Shown here one piece after another: positions 17,024 to 25,154 of a stretch of DNA of 40,332 nt. The first letter of the stretch is position 1. Each line of letters opens with the position of its first letter. The DNA comes from Lachnospiraceae bacterium (GTDB taxonomy: Bacteria > Bacillota > Clostridia > Lachnospirales > Lachnospiraceae): the NCBI GenBank assembly GCA_011958945.1, contig BLLT01000010.1:1-40332 (forward strand). Direction: 5' to 3'. The notes beneath the pieces are model-generated. The model worked only from the letters and a program-made list of their open reading frames with translations. It had not been told where the DNA came from and did no database searches. The position numbers and the translations under genes are program-made.

Positions 17024-17932
17024 ATGGAATTTTGCTTTCAAGTTACGCAGGAGTGGGAAGAGGAGCGGATTGATAAGGCTTTATATGGCCTGATGGATTC
17101 TTTATCCCGTTCTTACATCCAGAAACTATTAAAAGAGGAACAAATTCTGGTGAATGAGGAAAAGGTGAAAGCAAATTACCGGTTAAAATACGAGGATGAA
17201 ATCAAGGTTCTGCTTCCCCCGGCGGAGGAACCCGATATTTTGCCGGAGAATATTCCGTTAGATGTCCTTTATGAGGATGAAGATGTGCTTGTGGTGAATA
17301 AACCAAAAGGGATGGTGGTTCATCCGGCGCCCGGCCATTATGGGCACACATTGGTCAATGCTGTTATGTATCATTGCCAGGGGAATTTATCGGGCATTAA
17401 TGGTGTGCTGCGGCCGGGAATCGTGCATCGTATTGATAAAGACACAACGGGATCCATTCTTGTGTGCAAGAATGATTTCTCCCATAACAGTATTGCTGCC
17501 CAGCTGAAAGAACATTCCATTACCCGCAGATACCATGCTATTTGCTACGGGGTGTTGAAAGATGAGGAAGGAACGATAGACGCTCCTATAGGCAGGCATC
17601 CCAAAGAGCGGAAGAAAATGGCCGTCAATGAAAAGAGCGGGAAACCTGCAGTTACCCATTATAAGGTATTGCAGAGGTTTTCTGGCTTCACTTATATAGA
17701 GTGCTGCTTAGAAACAGGGCGGACACATCAAATAAGGGTTCATATGTCCAGTATGGGCTATCCTTTGTTAGGGGATGAAGTCTATGCCGGAGGGAGGCGG
17801 TCTCCTTTCCATATGGAGGGTCAGTGCCTTCATGCGAAAATTCTTGGCTTTCAGCATCCGCGAAAAGGGGTCTATATTGAAACAGATGCCCCGCTGCCAG
17901 AATATTTTACACATCTGTTAAAGATTTTGTAG
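17024..17932 (+). CDS. RluA-family pseudouridine synthase (RluD type)
   Basis: Isomerises specific uridines in RNA; RluD-type enzymes act on large-subunit rRNA, and the exact site cannot be read here. It is 302 aa. An N-terminal S4 RNA-binding domain (RIDKALYGLMDSLSRSYIQKLL ... ILVNEEKVKANYRL) precedes the catalytic domain. The catalytic aspartate is D138 in HRIDKDTTG. Later motifs ETGRTHQIRVH and GYPLLGDEVYAG are typical. ATG 17024 is used because GGGG lies six bases upstream and the family N terminus fits; the frame is open back to 16937, but that stretch is the leader element. Confidence 0.92.
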   Translation: MEFCFQVTQEWEEERIDKALYGLMDSLSRSYIQKLLKEEQILVNEEKVKANYRLKYEDEIKVLLPPAEEPDILPENIPLDVLYEDEDVLVVNKPKGMVVHPAPGHYGHTLVNAVMYHCQGNLSGINGVLRPGIVHRIDKDTTGSILVCKNDFSHNSIAAQLKEHSITRRYHAICYGVLKDEEGTIDAPIGRHPKERKKMAVNEKSGKPAVTHYKVLQRFSGFTYIECCLETGRTHQIRVHMSSMGYPLLGDEVYAGGRRSPFHMEGQCLHAKILGFQHPRKGVYIETDAPLPEYFTHLLKIL

Positions 17933-17986
17933 TTCCATCCGTTTGGCAGATATATCGTCGGGCAAATTTATATAAATAATCTTTTG

Positions 17987-18015
17987 TTGAATTTTTAACG
18001 CAATTTATATATAAT
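17987..18015 (+). promoter_or_regulatory. Promoter before the cytidylate-kinase-like gene
   Basis: TTGAAT (17987-17992) and TATAAT (18010-18015) are 17 bp apart in a very AT-rich stretch. It fits transcription of the kinase-like and HD-GYP genes. A second -10-like TGGTATAAA follows near 18028-18036. Confidence 0.65.
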
Positions 18016-18131
18016 AAATATATATATGGTATAAACTTGCATTTTCTTGGATGAATTATGTTTTTAAGACGGCATAGCGGATGGGAAATGTGGAAAGTTT
18101 GAAAAATCTAAAATGTAGAGGAGGGTTTACT

Positions 18132-18755
18132 ATGAATACAGTGATTACCATCGGGCGTCAATTCGGCTCCGCAGGAAGAGAAATCGGGGAGAAAGTAGCA
18201 GCATATTTCGGGATTAAATGTTACAATAAAGAACTTCTGACCAGGGCGGCAAAGGAAAGCGGTTTTTGCGAAGAAATGATACAAAACCACGATGAACGGC
18301 CCACCAATTCTTTTCTTTACAATCTGGTAATGGATACATATTCTTTCGGCTATAATGCATCTTCCTTTGTGGATATGCCCATAAGCCATAAAGTTTTTTT
18401 GGCTCAGTTTGATACAATAAAAAAAATAGCGGATGAAGGCCCATGCGTCATTGTAGGGCGATGTGCTGATTATGCGCTGAATGAATACCGCAATTGTGTC
18501 CACTTGTTTATTTATGGGGATTTGGAAACAAAGATAAGGCGTATTATGAAAAGGTATGACCTGACAGAGGCCAAAGCGAAAGATATGATCATTAAAAAAG
18601 ATAAACAACGCCAGAGTTATTATAATTATTATTCTTCTAAGAAATGGGGGCGGGCTGACAGTTATGATTTATGTATTAACAGCAGTGTCCTTGGTGTAGA
18701 CGGAACGGTAAAATTGATTACACAGTTTGTAGAAGATTTCGAAAGCAAGAATTAA
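18132..18755 (+). CDS. Cytidylate-kinase-like family protein (first copy)
   Basis: P-loop kinase-like protein of 207 aa, of the family related to cytidylate kinase but distinct from canonical Cmk. The nucleotide loop is TIGRQFGSAGREIGEKVA. Shared family features are CYNKELLTRAA, CVIVGRCADYAL and the C-terminal SYDLCINSS. The substrate is unknown. GGAGGG lies before ATG 18132; upstream codons back to 18081 are unlikely to be translated. A paralogue lies at 26043-26669. The HD-GYP gene follows after 34 nt, so a nucleotide-signalling link is possible but unproven. Confidence 0.85.
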   Translation: MNTVITIGRQFGSAGREIGEKVAAYFGIKCYNKELLTRAAKESGFCEEMIQNHDERPTNSFLYNLVMDTYSFGYNASSFVDMPISHKVFLAQFDTIKKIADEGPCVIVGRCADYALNEYRNCVHLFIYGDLETKIRRIMKRYDLTEAKAKDMIIKKDKQRQSYYNYYSSKKWGRADSYDLCINSSVLGVDGTVKLITQFVEDFESKN

Positions 18756-18789
18756 ATTTCCTGTTTGATGGCGAGAAAGGCTAAAGTAT

Positions 18790-19866
18790 ATGGCATTTAG
18801 AGTACATACAGACCGCCTGAGAAGAGGGATGGTTATAAAAAGCGATGTTTATACGAGGAGTGGGGCAGTTCTTATTCCCAATAATACTCCGGTAAGCAAA
18901 GATGTGCTTGCTTTGCTGGCCAGGCATTTCATAGATTATGTAATGGTTGATTATCAGTCAACGGCTTCCAGCCCGGAGGATATCCCTTCTCCGGAATCAG
19001 TTCCAAAGGTGAGGCAGCAGCAGATAGAGGAGTTCAAGGAGAATTTTCATATTGCAGAAACAACGTTGTCCGAAAATCTAATAGATGTTGTAACAAAAGA
19101 GAAAGATTTGGATGTTCCGCTTCTTCTTAACATGTTAAATAATATTGTGGAAAATTCGGAAAACGAGGTGAATTTATGCAATATGTTGTTTTCCATGAAG
19201 AAGAATGCGGAGGGATTATATACCCATTCTATCAATGTGGCACTTTGGGGGCAGGTGTTAGCCAGATGGCTGAACCTGGAAAAAGAAGAGATCGATTTGG
19301 TGGGAACAGCGGGACTGTTACATGATATTGGCTTATTGAAGCTGACAGACAAGGCAGAACTTCCTCCTGGCTTTACTTTTCACGCAGAAATGAAAGGCGG
19401 ACCGTATTGCAGGCATAGTGTTCTGGGATATAATCTGATTAAGGATAAAAATATAGATACCAAAGTGAAACAGGCAGTGCTGACCCATCATGAACGTTTG
19501 GATGGCACCGGTTTTCCGCTGAAGGTAGAAAATGTAAATCGGATATCCCGTATCATTGCTATAGCGGATACATATGATACTATGATTATGGCGGAAGAAG
19601 GGATTACTCCCCGTTCCCCTTTTTGGCTTTTGAAATATCTGGAGGACAACGGGTATCAAAAATATGATTCCAATATGCTTATGACATTTATTGCCCATGT
19701 GACGAATAATTTTATTCGTCACAATGTCCGTTTAAGCAATGGAATGGTCGGCCAGATTGTTTTAATTAATAAATTCAATCTAACACGCCCGTTGGTTCAG
19801 GTTGGGAGTAATTTTATTGATTTGGCGATACGCAAGGATTTGGGAATCAAAGAGATATTGAATTAG
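18790..19866 (+). CDS. HD-GYP domain protein (probable cyclic-di-GMP phosphodiesterase)
   Basis: A 358-aa soluble protein. The N-terminal region up to about residue 110 has no recognised sensor domain. The HD-GYP domain spans about residues 125-290 with THSINVALWG, LLHDIG (H178, D179), and HHERLDGTGFP (H233-P243), the GYP signature with Phe for Tyr. Such domains hydrolyse cyclic di-GMP and related dinucleotides with a metal centre. About 55 residues follow the domain with a beta-rich tail. No membrane segment was seen, so it probably acts in the cytosol. It is cotranscribed with the kinase-like gene. Confidence 0.88.
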   Translation: MAFRVHTDRLRRGMVIKSDVYTRSGAVLIPNNTPVSKDVLALLARHFIDYVMVDYQSTASSPEDIPSPESVPKVRQQQIEEFKENFHIAETTLSENLIDVVTKEKDLDVPLLLNMLNNIVENSENEVNLCNMLFSMKKNAEGLYTHSINVALWGQVLARWLNLEKEEIDLVGTAGLLHDIGLLKLTDKAELPPGFTFHAEMKGGPYCRHSVLGYNLIKDKNIDTKVKQAVLTHHERLDGTGFPLKVENVNRISRIIAIADTYDTMIMAEEGITPRSPFWLLKYLEDNGYQKYDSNMLMTFIAHVTNNFIRHNVRLSNGMVGQIVLINKFNLTRPLVQVGSNFIDLAIRKDLGIKEILN

Positions 19867-19907
19867 GGAGGGGAAAAGGGAGAGTGAAACAACTATTCGC
19901 AAAAGAC

Positions 19908-20013
19908 AGCTTTAACGAATAGTTAACGGCAGAAATCTGGCCATCTACTGGAATCGTTGGATCTACGTTTTGGGGATGGCCAGATTTCTTATTGTTAACT
20001 ATTGGTTAAAGCT
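19908..20013. terminator. Large nested inverted repeat, likely bidirectional terminator
   Basis: Outer arms are the 20-nt stretches 19908-19927 and 19994-20013, complementary except for one mismatch. Inner arms AGAAATCTGGCCATC (19931-19945) and GATGGCCAGATTTCT (19975-19989) are perfectly complementary over 15 bp, with a 29-nt loop. It lies between convergent genes. AACTATTCG at 19891-19899 also pairs with CGAATAGTT (19916-19924), so an alternative fold competing with the outer stem is possible. No strong T-run follows, so it differs from a simple terminator. Confidence 0.6.
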
Positions 20014-20406
20014 GGGGGGCTTGGTTGGTGTTTGTTGGTGGTTTTTTGTGTGTGGGGGGTATTTTTCGCGGTAGTCTTCGGTGCTGTTGTATTTGGTGAC
20101 ATATTTGGTGTAGGTGTCCCGTTGGGGTTGGGATTTCCGCTTGTAATGGGTGGCTGCCGGCTGTGGGAAACCGGAATTGGTTAATTTATTTGATGGTTGG
20201 CTGGTATGGCTGGTTGTCTGCAGGTCGGTTTGGAGGCCTGGCTGGAATTCATTTTCTTTCTGATTTCCTTGGGTATGCTGCCGGTATTTGTCGTGGAATT
20301 GTTCCACATGGGACAGAGAATTTTCTTGTTTTCTTCTTTTTGTCTGGCGTAAGTATATTAAAAAATATACTAATATAAAAGCAATCATTAATCCAAAAGC
20401 TAACAT
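19999..20406 (-). CDS. Hypothetical small membrane-anchored protein
   Basis: A 135-aa frame with one N-terminal membrane helix (MLAFGLMIAFILVYFLIYL) followed by a basic anchor (RQTKRRK) and a long hydrophilic tail rich in Gln, Thr, Pro, Lys and Tyr with no globular look. AGGAAAGGA lies about 11 nt before the start, supporting real translation. It is downstream of dtd on the same strand. Its last codons fall in one arm of the large inverted repeat. I recognise no family; the low-complexity tail means the reading frame could also be chance. Confidence 0.5.
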   Translation of the reverse strand: MLAFGLMIAFILVYFLIYLRQTKRRKQENSLSHVEQFHDKYRQHTQGNQKENEFQPGLQTDLQTTSHTSQPSNKLTNSGFPQPAATHYKRKSQPQRDTYTKYVTKYNSTEDYREKYPPHTKNHQQTPTKPPSFNQ

Positions 20407-20493
20407 TTGATTTTAGTTCCTTTCCTGGATTTTTCAATGTTATAATTTTTATATATCTGATATTACCCGCTGATGTTATTAGCTAATCAAATG

Positions 20494-20527
20494 TCCGCTG
20501 ATAGTATCAGCTGATAATATCAGCGGA
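20494..20527. repeat. Palindromic cluster at the dtd 3' end
   Basis: TCCGCTGATA (20494-20503) and TATCAGCGGA (20518-20527) are perfectly complementary. Between them lies the perfect 12-bp palindrome TATCAGCTGATA (20505-20516). A further CCGCTGAT occurs at 20467-20474. The structure overlaps the last codons of dtd; no T-run follows on the minus strand. Confidence 0.6.
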
Positions 20528-20959
20528 ATCAAGCAAAACGGTAAATGGACCGTCATTGATGAGGGATACTTTCATGTCGGCGCCAAATTCTCCGTGTTGC
20601 GCGGCGGGAACCTGGAGTTTGCATTGGGTCAGGATATATTCGTATAGTTGATTGGCCATTTCTGGATCACCGGCCCGGATGAAGGAGGGACGGTTTCCTT
20701 TTTTGCAATCCGCATATAATGTAAATTGTGAAATAATTAACAAATTTCCATTGACAGATTTTAAATCCAGGTTTGTTTTCCCATTTTCATCTTCAAAAAT
20801 ACGTAGGCCGATTAGTTTCTTTATCATTTTGTCGGCAATTTCTTTTGTGTCCGTATTACAAATGCCGACAAATACTAATAGGCCCTTTTCGATCTTTCCT
20901 ATGGTCTCTTGGCCTACCCTTACATCGGCTTTTTTGACTCTTTGGATTACTAAACGCAT
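20507..20959 (-). CDS. dtd: D-aminoacyl-tRNA deacylase
   Basis: Cleaves D-amino acids mischarged on tRNA, a translation proofreading enzyme; 150 aa, the normal length. The two signature motifs are SQFTLYADC and the cross-subunit proline motif, here NDGPFT (usually NxGPVT). The N terminus [15 protein letters not shown] is typical. It lies 71 nt downstream of the AI-2E-type transporter gene on the same strand and may share its transcript. Confidence 0.96.
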   Translation of the reverse strand: MRLVIQRVKKADVRVGQETIGKIEKGLLVFVGICNTDTKEIADKMIKKLIGLRIFEDENGKTNLDLKSVNGNLLIISQFTLYADCKKGNRPSFIRAGDPEMANQLYEYILTQCKLQVPAAQHGEFGADMKVSLINDGPFTVLLDSADIIS

Positions 20960-21030
20960 TTGGAACGCTCCTTTAAATTGTTCTTTATATTATCTATCAT
21001 ATATTATCATCATTGTGTTATTTCGAAATG

Positions 21031-22407
21031 TTATTTAGTATTGTTTTGTTTATCATCAGAATTGGTCTCTTCCTTATCGGAACGGAAGAACTGGTGGATA
21101 ATGCTCTTGCTTTTTTCCTGTTTATGGCCGGAATTGGTATCAGATCCTGGAAATGCTGCTGCATTTTTGGCCTCATAGGGAATGAACTCTCCTTTTTCAA
21201 TCGATCCCACATCTAAATATTCCGAAGTATCTGTAGGAAGCTTTTTTTGAAGCAGCATCTGGTTGATGAATGCTTTTATTCCGGCATAAATAACGGCAAA
21301 AATGGGCACGCCTGCAATCATGCCCAGGATGCCGAACAGGCCGCCAAAGAGGGTAATGGAAAAGATTACCCAAAAACTGGACAGCCCAGTAGAATTCCCG
21401 AGTATCTTGGGACCCAGGACATTTCCGTCAAACTGTTGCAATACGAGAATAAATATAATGAAATACAGGCATTGCAAGGGATTTACCATCAGGATGAGCA
21501 AGGCGCTGGGAATTGCTCCTAAGTAGGGGCCAAAAAAGGGGATAATATTTGTAATTCCCACAATAACGCTGATTAAGATGGCATATGGAATATCCATCAT
21601 ACTAATCCCAAAGAAACATATGATTCCAATAATGATGGAATCAATTACCTTACCTACCATGAAACCGCTGAATGTCCTATGGGTAAAACGAACATCGGAA
21701 ATGATGGCATTGGCGGCATCTGTTTCAAACAGCGCATATACTATTTTTTTTGCCTGGCCCGCAAACAGTTCTTTGCTTCCTAAAATATAAATAGAAATGA
21801 TAAAGCCGAGAATCAGATTCCAAAGTGTTTTTAAGAAACCTAAAAAACTTAATGATACATCCCGGATGACCTCGTTCATTTTGGGAAGCAGGTTTAAATT
21901 CAGGAAATTATTGAGTTCTACAGAGTATCTGTCCATCATTTCGATGACAGCATCTTCAATGTCTGGATTATCCGCTAAAAGCCTTTGTACCCAAACGGTG
22001 AGGTTGCTGATATAAACAGGAAACTGAAGAATAATGCTTTGGATACTGCGGATTAATTGCGGAATAATGGTCGCAAAAAAACTATAGATTAAAAAGGTGA
22101 CTATAATTACTGTTATTAATATGGATAACATGCGGATTCTCTTTTTGTTGCGGGAGGTAAATTCCACATGGAATTTTACGCAAAATAAAGAGATTAATCT
22201 TTTTTCCACACCGTTTAATATGGGGGTGAGCAAATAGGATAAAAGCAGTCCATCCAGTATCGGCATGGTAATGGTGATAAATGTATGAAATCCGCTGGAA
22301 ATGCTTTCTTTATGAAATAATAGATAGTAAAACAGGATACTGGTGGCGATGACTAAAAAAGCTGTGACGCCCCAGTGGATATATTTTTTGTCAATACGGA
22401 ATTTCAT
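21031..22407 (-). CDS. AI-2E family transporter
   Basis: Polytopic membrane protein of 458 aa with about eight hydrophobic helices in the usual pattern of this family. GNSTGLSSFWVIFSITLFGGLFGILGMIAGVPIFAV is the strongest match to the conserved C-terminal core. Members have been tied to autoinducer-2 export, to sodium/proton exchange and to other solutes, so the substrate is not predicted. A hydrophilic tail of about 60 residues ends the protein. AAGGAG precedes ATG 22407. Confidence 0.88.
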   Translation of the reverse strand: MKFRIDKKYIHWGVTAFLVIATSILFYYLLFHKESISSGFHTFITITMPILDGLLLSYLLTPILNGVEKRLISLFCVKFHVEFTSRNKKRIRMLSILITVIIVTFLIYSFFATIIPQLIRSIQSIILQFPVYISNLTVWVQRLLADNPDIEDAVIEMMDRYSVELNNFLNLNLLPKMNEVIRDVSLSFLGFLKTLWNLILGFIISIYILGSKELFAGQAKKIVYALFETDAANAIISDVRFTHRTFSGFMVGKVIDSIIIGIICFFGISMMDIPYAILISVIVGITNIIPFFGPYLGAIPSALLILMVNPLQCLYFIIFILVLQQFDGNVLGPKILGNSTGLSSFWVIFSITLFGGLFGILGMIAGVPIFAVIYAGIKAFINQMLLQKKLPTDTSEYLDVGSIEKGEFIPYEAKNAAAFPGSDTNSGHKQEKSKSIIHQFFRSDKEETNSDDKQNNTK

Positions 22408-22610
22408 GGTTTTTATACTCTCCTTCTCTCTCTTTTCCGGTTTTCAAAGCATTATTCGTCCGATACACTATTTATATATTATTATAGCACATTTTTCGGG
22501 CAAGGATATGAAAAACAAAAGAATTTGATATGAATTCTTCTTTAAAAATGCTATAATAAATTGGCAAATGGGATAAGCCCATTGCTAAAAGCGGAATATT
22601 AAAGAAGAAA
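22408..22610. other. Divergent intergenic region between the AI-2E-type transporter and ttcA
   Basis: No gene is seen. AT-rich -10-like boxes occur on both strands: TATAAT at 22552-22557 (+) and its reverse complement near 22480-22486 (-). A TTGATA at 22525-22530 is 21 bp from the plus-strand TATAAT, too far for a standard promoter. Transcripts for both genes probably start here. From 22611 on the leader element begins. Confidence 0.4.
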
Positions 22611-22726
22611 CAAATTTGTGCCTGCACGGTATCCACCAACTTGGTATGCGCAAAGCCCGGCAATGTCGGTTCACAAATGCAGCGCAGAAATGGAGTTAAA
22701 AAGGCCGGGCAGAAATGGAGTTAAAT
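22611..22726 (+). repeat. Dispersed leader element, full copy before ttcA with doubled 3' module
   Basis: Stem arms CAAATTTGTG (22611-22620) and CACCAACTTG (22634-22643) pair at 8 of 10 positions. The loop block is CTGCACGGT (22622-22630). Hairpin CCGGcaatgTCGG is at 22657-22669. The 3' module occurs twice: a 17-bp exact direct repeat, GCAGAAATGGAGTTAAA, at 22684-22700 and 22709-22725, period 25. The second copy supplies GGAG for ATG 22727. This copy is clearly homologous to the rluD leader throughout its length. Confidence 0.75.
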
Positions 22727-23443
22727 ATGAAATTACAGCAAGTGCTTAGCTATGTAAGAAAAGCGGCGGATGATTATAGTATGATAAAGGAAGGGGACTC
22801 TATTGCTGTAGGTATATCAGGCGGGAAGGACAGTCTTACCCTTTTGTATGCTTTACACGGATTACAGCGCTTTTATCCGGCCCGTTTTGAACTTTGTGCT
22901 ATAACAGTGGACCTGGGGTTCAAAAACTTAAATTTAGAGGAAATAAAGGCTCTTACAGGATCTTTAGGGATAGAATATCATATTGTACAGACGGATATAG
23001 CTCAGATCATATTTGAGGACAGGAAGGAAACGAACCCCTGCTCTTTATGTGCAAAGATGAGAAAAGGTGCGCTGAACGATGCTATTAAAAAGTTTGGATG
23101 CAATAAGGTTGCCTATGCCCATCATAAGGACGATGTGGTAGAAACAATGCTTATGTCTTTAATATTTGAAGGGCGGTTTCACACCTTTTCGCCGGTTACT
23201 TATCTGGACCGGACAGGGCTCACGGTAATAAGGCCTTTATTGTACATGAATGAAGTGGATGTTGTAGGTTTTGTGAATAAGAACAGGATTCCAGTGGTGA
23301 AAAGCCCCTGCCCTGCTGACGGCAATACAAAACGGGAATATGTAAAGGGGCTGTTAAAGCAATTAAATCAGGAAAATCCAGGAGTGAAGGAAAGAATGTT
23401 TACAGCCATCCGCAACAGCAATTTGAAAGGTTGGAAAGTTTAA
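22727..23443 (+). CDS. TtcA-like tRNA-thiolating PP-loop protein
   Basis: N-type ATP pyrophosphatase of 238 aa of the TtcA/TtuA kind. The PP-loop is SGGKDS (residues 31-36). C105 and C108 (NPCSLC) and C195 (SPCPAD) match the three cysteines that hold an iron-sulfur cluster in TtcA, which thiolates C32 of tRNA. The exact tRNA position in this group is not certain. ATG 22727 is chosen over ATG 22715 because GGAG of the leader element lies six bases before it. Its stop overlaps the next start (TAATG). Confidence 0.87.
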   Translation: MKLQQVLSYVRKAADDYSMIKEGDSIAVGISGGKDSLTLLYALHGLQRFYPARFELCAITVDLGFKNLNLEEIKALTGSLGIEYHIVQTDIAQIIFEDRKETNPCSLCAKMRKGALNDAIKKFGCNKVAYAHHKDDVVETMLMSLIFEGRFHTFSPVTYLDRTGLTVIRPLLYMNEVDVVGFVNKNRIPVVKSPCPADGNTKREYVKGLLKQLNQENPGVKERMFTAIRNSNLKGWKV

Positions 23444-24495
23444 TGGATAACAAAAACAATTACCATGAAGAACAAAATAAACTTAATATAATCAAAATGA
23501 GGAATGTTCTTTCTGAACTTCCTTCCTTTTGCAAACAGTTCTTCCGCGGAATAGAAAATAATACTTCTGCCAGGACAAGGCTGGCCTATGCCTATGATTT
23601 AAGGGTTTTCTTTGAGTATATGAAAAAAAATAACAGCTATTGCCAAAAGATGGAAATCAAGGATTTCCCTCTTTCTATTCTGGACAGCATCAGGCGGGAA
23701 GATATTGAAGAATATTTGGAATACGTAACCTATTATCAAAAAGATGACCGGGAAATTACCAATGAAGAACGGGGGAAATCCCGTAAACTCGCTTCGCTAA
23801 GAAGCTTTTATAATTATTTTTTTCAGTCTGAACTGATAGAAAAAAACCCGGCGGCCTTGATTCCTATGCCCAAACTTCACCAGAAGGAAATTATCCGTCT
23901 GGACGCTGACGAGGTGGCTCTCCTATTGGATGAAGTGGAGGATGGAGACAAGCTGACAAAAAGCCAAAAAAGGTTTCATGATAAGACGAAAGTCAGGGAT
24001 ACGGCATTGCTTACCCTTCTTCTGGGAACGGGCATCCGTGTCTCGGAATGTGTCGGCCTGGATATTGAGGATGTGGATTTTAAAAATAATGGTATAAAAG
24101 TCCGCAGAAAAGGGGGGTATGAAGCCATTGTTTATTTTGGGGAGGAAGTGGAAAAAGCCCTGTTTGATTATCTGGAGCAGAGAAAACGGATTATTCCCTT
24201 GTCCGGGCATGAACATGCATTATTTTTGTCCATGCAGAACCGCCGGATTACGGTAAGGGCTGTGGAAAATATGGTGAAAAAGTACGCATCAACGGTCACT
24301 ACCTTAAAGAAGATAACACCTCATAAACTGAGGAGTACATATGGCACTTCCCTATACCGGGAAACGGGGGATATTTATTTGGTTGCCGATGTTCTGGGGC
24401 ATAAAGATGTCAATACTACAAAAAAACATTATGCGGCATTGGAAGACGAAAGGCGCCGCAGGGCAGCAAATGCCGTCAAACTGCGGGAGCCGTAA
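23443..24495 (+). CDS. Tyrosine recombinase (XerC/XerD type)
   Basis: A 350-aa site-specific recombinase. The N-terminal SAM-like core-binding domain (residues about 25-135) precedes the catalytic domain with R199 (TGIRVSE), H294 and R297 (HKLRSTYG), H320 (LGHKDVNTT) and nucleophile Y330 (KKHYAAL). The set is complete. It may be the chromosome dimer-resolving Xer enzyme or a domesticated integrase; no attachment site or mobile genes flank it, which favours a housekeeping role. The start overlaps the TtcA-like gene stop by one base, so translation is probably coupled. Confidence 0.92.
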   Translation: MDNKNNYHEEQNKLNIIKMRNVLSELPSFCKQFFRGIENNTSARTRLAYAYDLRVFFEYMKKNNSYCQKMEIKDFPLSILDSIRREDIEEYLEYVTYYQKDDREITNEERGKSRKLASLRSFYNYFFQSELIEKNPAALIPMPKLHQKEIIRLDADEVALLLDEVEDGDKLTKSQKRFHDKTKVRDTALLTLLLGTGIRVSECVGLDIEDVDFKNNGIKVRRKGGYEAIVYFGEEVEKALFDYLEQRKRIIPLSGHEHALFLSMQNRRITVRAVENMVKKYASTVTTLKKITPHKLRSTYGTSLYRETGDIYLVADVLGHKDVNTTKKHYAALEDERRRRAANAVKLREP

Positions 24496-24559
24496 ATCAT
24501 TTATTCCCGCGGGCAACAAGCCAAGTGGCATGCTTAACATTTGGCGACTGCCGCGAGGG

Positions 24560-24634
24560 TCAAATACCCCGCAGCCCTGCAGCCCTGCAGGGCTGCAAGT
24601 TTGATATCTCGTTTGCTTGCAGCGGGGTCTTTGA
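24560..24634. terminator. Bidirectional terminator between the recombinase and LysM genes
   Basis: TCAAA-t-ACCCCGC (24560-24572) pairs with GCGGGGT-c-TTTGA (24622-24634). Inside it GCTGCAAG and CTTGCAGC pair, and GCAGCCCTGCAGGGCTGC is a perfect 18-bp palindrome. It lies between convergent genes and ends exactly at the LysM stop region. Confidence 0.7.
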
Positions 24635-24997
24635 TTAAGGGTTGTCGTTGGAATAATATGGGATAACGAGATACATCCCAGCGGTTATCCTATCACTTTG
24701 CAGCCCGTTCATTTTCATAATTTCTTTTATATAGGCAGAAATCGTAATATTGATGTTCACATCATTTAGATTCTGCGAAGCGATGGACCATAAGGTATCG
24801 CCTTCTTCTATCATGATGCTTTTGTAATATTTACATGTCATTTCTTTGTTTGTTTTAGCATTGGATAAAAAACTGTTTATCGTTAATGACAATATCAGGA
24901 TAAGGCAAAAGGTGCAAAATGCTAAAATAATGTTTCTCTTCCTCTCCCGCTGCCTTCTGATTTGATTATTCCATATTCTTTGTTCACTACTGTTCAT
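24635..24997 (-). CDS. LysM-domain membrane protein, YneA-like
   Basis: A 120-aa protein with a basic cytoplasmic N terminus, one membrane helix (about residues 22-42, NIILAFCTFCLILILSLTI) and a C-terminal LysM domain (SIMIEEGDTLWSIASQNL ... MYLVIPYY) that binds peptidoglycan. In size, topology and position divergent to lexA it matches YneA, the SOS-induced inhibitor of cell division in Bacillus. LexA boxes sit in its promoter. A GAAAGGG site lies before the start. The function is inferred from context. Confidence 0.82.
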   Translation of the reverse strand: MNSSEQRIWNNQIRRQRERKRNIILAFCTFCLILILSLTINSFLSNAKTNKEMTCKYYKSIMIEEGDTLWSIASQNLNDVNINITISAYIKEIMKMNGLQSDRITAGMYLVIPYYSNDNP

Positions 24998-25042
24998 TTT
25001 AAAACCATACCCTTTCTATTATCCTTCCTATTGATTTAAATA

Positions 25043-25154
25043 CGAACAAATGTTGCAAACGTACGTTCTTCATATTCGAATTATACCGAACAAATATTCT
25101 GGTGTCAAGTAAATTATAAAGAAAAAGCGAACAAATATTTGGAATATATGTTTG
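25043..25154. promoter_or_regulatory. LexA-box cluster (SOS operators)
   Basis: Matches to the Gram-positive LexA box (CGAAC-N4-GTTYG) are CGAACAAATGTTGC (25043-25056), CAAACGTACGTTCT (25056-25069), CGAACAAATATTCT (25087-25100), CGAACAAATATTTG (25128-25141) and the weaker GGAATATATGTTTG (25141-25154). They cover both divergent promoters: the third fills the spacer of the LysM promoter and the fifth overlaps the lexA -35. Strong autorepression and SOS control of both genes are expected. Confidence 0.85.
25080..25108 (-). promoter_or_regulatory. Promoter of the LysM/YneA-like gene
   Basis: On the minus strand, TTGACA (25108-25103) and TATAAT (25085-25080) are separated by exactly 17 bp, both perfect consensus hexamers. 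A LexA box lies in the spacer, so the promoter is strong but repressible. Confidence 0.85.

Noticed and set aside
22611-22726. CRISPR-like or tRNA-like reading of the repeated leader
   Set aside because: No regular spacer pattern, no acceptor stem or T-loop; the copies lie singly before genes.
23443-24495. Integrase of a mobile element
   Set aside because: No direct-repeat attachment sites, excisionase or cargo genes are visible; neighbours are housekeeping genes.
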